Shown here: piece by piece, positions 62,119 to 64,000 of the stretch
Numbering within the stretch: position 1 is the stretch's first letter
Layout: every line of letters begins with the position of its first letter
Assembly: GCF_016617615.1 (NCBI RefSeq)
Contig: NZ_JAACYA010000001.1
Location: 558,001-622,000, forward strand
Length of the DNA: 64,000 nucleotides
From: Persephonella atlantica
GTDB taxonomy: Bacteria; Aquificota; Aquificia; Aquificales; Hydrogenothermaceae
Direction of reading: 5' to 3'
Made by a program: the position numbers and the translations under genes
Notes under the pieces: model-generated
Told to the model about the DNA's origin: nothing
What the model saw: only the letters and a program-made list of their open reading frames with translations
Database searches by the model: none

Positions 62119-63075
62119 TTGATAAAAAAGAAAAGAGCTGAAGAGATAATAACCCAGTTTAAAAATAAGAAAATTCTTGTTGTGGGAGACCTGATTTTAG
62201 ACAGGTATCTGTGGGGGGAAGTGGAAAGAATATCTCCGGAAGCTCCTGTTCCGGTAGTGGACATAAAAAAAGAGACATTCAATCCCGGCGGAGCATCAAA
62301 TGTTGCATGGAATGTTTCCCAGCTTGGAGCTGAAGTTTTTATGTCCGGGGTAGTAGGAAAAGATGAACCGGGAAAGCTTCTTACATCACTTATTGAAGAA
62401 AAAAATATAAAACCTCTGATAGTTTTGGACAGAGAAAGACCTACAACAGAGAAAACGAGAATTATAGCAGTCAGTCAGCAACTACTGAGAATAGACAGAG
62501 AAAAAAGGATAAATCTATCTCCTTCTGTCAGCAGCGAGCTTATTAATCAGATTAAATCTGTATTAAAGGAAATAAATGCTGTTATTGTCTCAGATTACGG
62601 GAAAGGTGTGATAACCAAAGCCCTTATGGATTTTTTAAAAAGTACGAAAATCCCTGTTTTTGTTGACCCAAAACCATCAAACTTTTTACTGTACAAAAAT
62701 ATAACAACGATGACTCCAAACAGGAAGGAAGCATACGAATGTGTAAAGATGGACAGAGATACTACTGTTGAGGAAGTTGGAAGACAGATAATGGAGCATT
62801 TGGGTATAGACACTCTCCTTATAACCCTTGGAGCTGAAGGAATGGCACTGTTTGAAAAGGAAACAGTTACCAAAATACCAGCAAAAGCAAAAAAGGTTTT
62901 TGACGTAACAGGAGCAGGAGATACAGTAATATCTGTTCTTACCCTCTCCAAAATTTCTGGTGCATCGTGGAAAGAGGCTGCATCTTTGGCAAATTATGCA
63001 GCAGGATATGTGGTTGGTGAGATAGGAACGGCAACAGTAAGTCCAGAAAAGCTGTTGGAGCTTGTGCCAGAATAA
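62119..63075 (+). CDS. hldA: D-glycero-beta-D-manno-heptose 7-phosphate kinase (stand-alone)
   Basis: A 318-residue ribokinase-fold enzyme. GDLILDRYLWGEVERISPEAP and the C-terminal DVTGAGDTV motif (anion hole and catalytic Asp) are the RfaE domain I signatures. The C-terminal adenylyltransferase domain of E. coli HldE is absent, so a separate HldC is expected elsewhere. The product feeds LPS heptose synthesis. TTG at 62119 is the start. Confidence 0.92.
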   Translation: MIKKKRAEEIITQFKNKKILVVGDLILDRYLWGEVERISPEAPVPVVDIKKETFNPGGASNVAWNVSQLGAEVFMSGVVGKDEPGKLLTSLIEEKNIKPLIVLDRERPTTEKTRIIAVSQQLLRIDREKRINLSPSVSSELINQIKSVLKEINAVIVSDYGKGVITKALMDFLKSTKIPVFVDPKPSNFLLYKNITTMTPNRKEAYECVKMDRDTTVEEVGRQIMEHLGIDTLLITLGAEGMALFEKETVTKIPAKAKKVFDVTGAGDTVISVLTLSKISGASWKEAASLANYAAGYVVGEIGTATVSPEKLLELVPE

Positions 63076-63139
63076 GCTTTACTAAACTGCCAGAGGCAGG
63101 TTATTATATTGTTATAAACAAAGGGTAAGAGGTTATTTA

Positions 63140-63385
63140 ATGCTGATTAAATTTTTTATAAAACCAAGAAAAGGAGTTCTTGACCCTCAAGGGAGAGCTG
63201 TTTCTGAAAACTTGAGGTCTTTAGGTTTTAATAACGTAAAAGATGTAAAAGTAGGAAAGTATATAGAAGTATATGTTGAGGAAAACGATAGGGAAAAAGC
63301 GGTAGAACAGGCAAAAGAGATGGCAAAGAAAGCACTGGTAAACGACCTGATAGAAGATTACCAGTTTGAAGTGGTGGAGGACTGA
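63140..63385 (+). CDS. purS: Phosphoribosylformylglycinamidine synthase subunit PurS
   Basis: An 81-residue small subunit. FIKPRKGVLDPQGRAV and SLGFNNVKDVKVGKYIEV are typical. It bridges PurL and PurQ in the FGAM synthase complex. purQ follows 2 nt after it. Confidence 0.94.
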   Translation: MLIKFFIKPRKGVLDPQGRAVSENLRSLGFNNVKDVKVGKYIEVYVEENDREKAVEQAKEMAKKALVNDLIEDYQFEVVED

Positions 63386-63387
63386 GA

Positions 63388-64000
63388 TTGAGGTTTGGTG
63401 TTGCAGTTTATCCCGGTTCAAACTGTGATTACGACACATACAGAGTAATAAGAGATGTTCTGAAAGAGGATGTTCAGCTGATAGATTACAGAAGTACAGA
63501 TATAGAACATTACGACTGTATAATCCTGCCTGGCGGATTTTCCTTTGGAGATTACCTCAGGCCGGGAACACTCGCATCTCATACGCCTCTGACGGGGGCT
63601 ATAAAAGATTTTGCAGATAGAGGCGGTTTTGTTATCGGAATATGCAATGGATTTCAGATATTGACGGAAGCTCATCTACTTCCGGGAGCACTGATGCCGA
63701 ACATTCACGGAAAGTTTGTATGCAGACACCAATATCTGAGGGTTGAGAATGCCGATACACCTTTTACAAATCAGTGTGAAGAAGGTCAGATTTTAAAGAT
63801 ACCTATTGCCCATCACGATGGGAATTATTTTGTAGATGAAGATACACTCAGAAAGATGGAAGATAACGGTCAGATAATACTGAGATACTGTGATGAGTTT
63901 GGAAATATCACAGAAGAAGCAAATCCAAACGGCTCTATAAGAAACATAGCCGGCGTATCAAATGAAAAGAAGAATGTGTTCGGTCTTATGCCCCATCCAG
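63388..64000 (+). CDS. purQ: Phosphoribosylformylglycinamidine synthase subunit PurQ, 3' end cut by window
   Basis: Glutamine amidotransferase subunit of FGAM synthase. It starts at TTG 63388, giving FGVAVYPGSNCDYDTYRVI. PGGFSFGDYLRPG and the nucleophile Cys in GICNGFQILTE are clear, and a histidine of the triad is in LMPHP at the window edge. About 204 codons are seen; only about 20 residues or so are missing compared with the usual length. Confidence 0.95.
   Translation, partial: MRFGVAVYPGSNCDYDTYRVIRDVLKEDVQLIDYRSTDIEHYDCIILPGGFSFGDYLRPGTLASHTPLTGAIKDFADRGGFVIGICNGFQILTEAHLLPGALMPNIHGKFVCRHQYLRVENADTPFTNQCEEGQILKIPIAHHDGNYFVDEDTLRKMEDNGQIILRYCDEFGNITEEANPNGSIRNIAGVSNEKKNVFGLMPHP

Overview
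The window most likely comes from a thermophilic, chemolithotrophic member of the Aquificota, close to Hydrogenothermaceae such as Persephonella. This is inference from gene content: a periplasmic nitrate reductase operon in the napAGHBFLD order known from Campylobacterota, cytochrome cd1 denitrification, a cbb3 oxidase, a fused CcsBA cytochrome c synthase, a short family A DNA polymerase without a 5' nuclease domain, AT-rich coding sequence and many TTG starts. No rRNA, tRNA or insertion sequence was found.

Layout. 1-3180 (minus): start of an HU gene, a Rad50-like ATPase and a thiamine-binding-fold protein. 3317-6466: CcsBA. 6463-31152 is a denitrification and NO-response island. It holds a Dnr-like Crp/Fnr regulator; a DUF2249 / oxidase-like membrane protein / DUF59 trio; a 16-gene, 16.6-kb co-directional run (napAGHBFLD, PAS protein, porin, nirS, nirN, nirJ, nirF, nirE, fused nirDL-GH, V4R protein); and, convergently, norZ with two small membrane proteins. 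A second minus-strand operon encodes two four-helix membrane proteins, a hemerythrin, an NsrR-like Rrf2 regulator and a cupin. Three Fnr/Dnr-type boxes (7168, 9108, 28999) and one NsrR-type operator (31164) tie these units together.

31271-46946 is mostly housekeeping: aroD, dksA, pncA, ybjQ, polA, recO, sugar and cell-envelope genes, pyrD, an M3 peptidase, and a RuBisCO-like protein followed by an MtnX-like phosphatase (methionine salvage). An unexplained two-gene insert (35054-37327) lies beside polA with a 29-bp direct repeat at its end. 47003-50498 is a cbb3 oxidase operon in which CcoP appears split into two genes. It is followed by a terminator and a candidate C-rich small RNA. 50776-64000 holds rhomboid, kdsA, exbB-exbD-tonB, rnhA, radA, type 4 uracil-DNA glycosylase, pyrF, rpoN, hpf, rplM-rpsI, argC, hldA, purS and the start of purQ.

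How it fits together. Nitrate is reduced by NapA, fed from quinol through NapGH and NapB. Nitrite is reduced by NirS, whose heme d1 is made by NirE, NirDL-GH, NirJ, NirF and NirN. NO is reduced by NorZ. CcsBA would mature the c-type cytochromes of these systems and of the cbb3 oxidase. The least-described parts are the structured nap leader, the candidate small RNA, the family of four-helix membrane proteins around the NO genes, the oxidase-like trio, the NirN-cytochrome fusion and the divergent RuBisCO-like protein. No nosZ or nitrous oxide step lies in the window.
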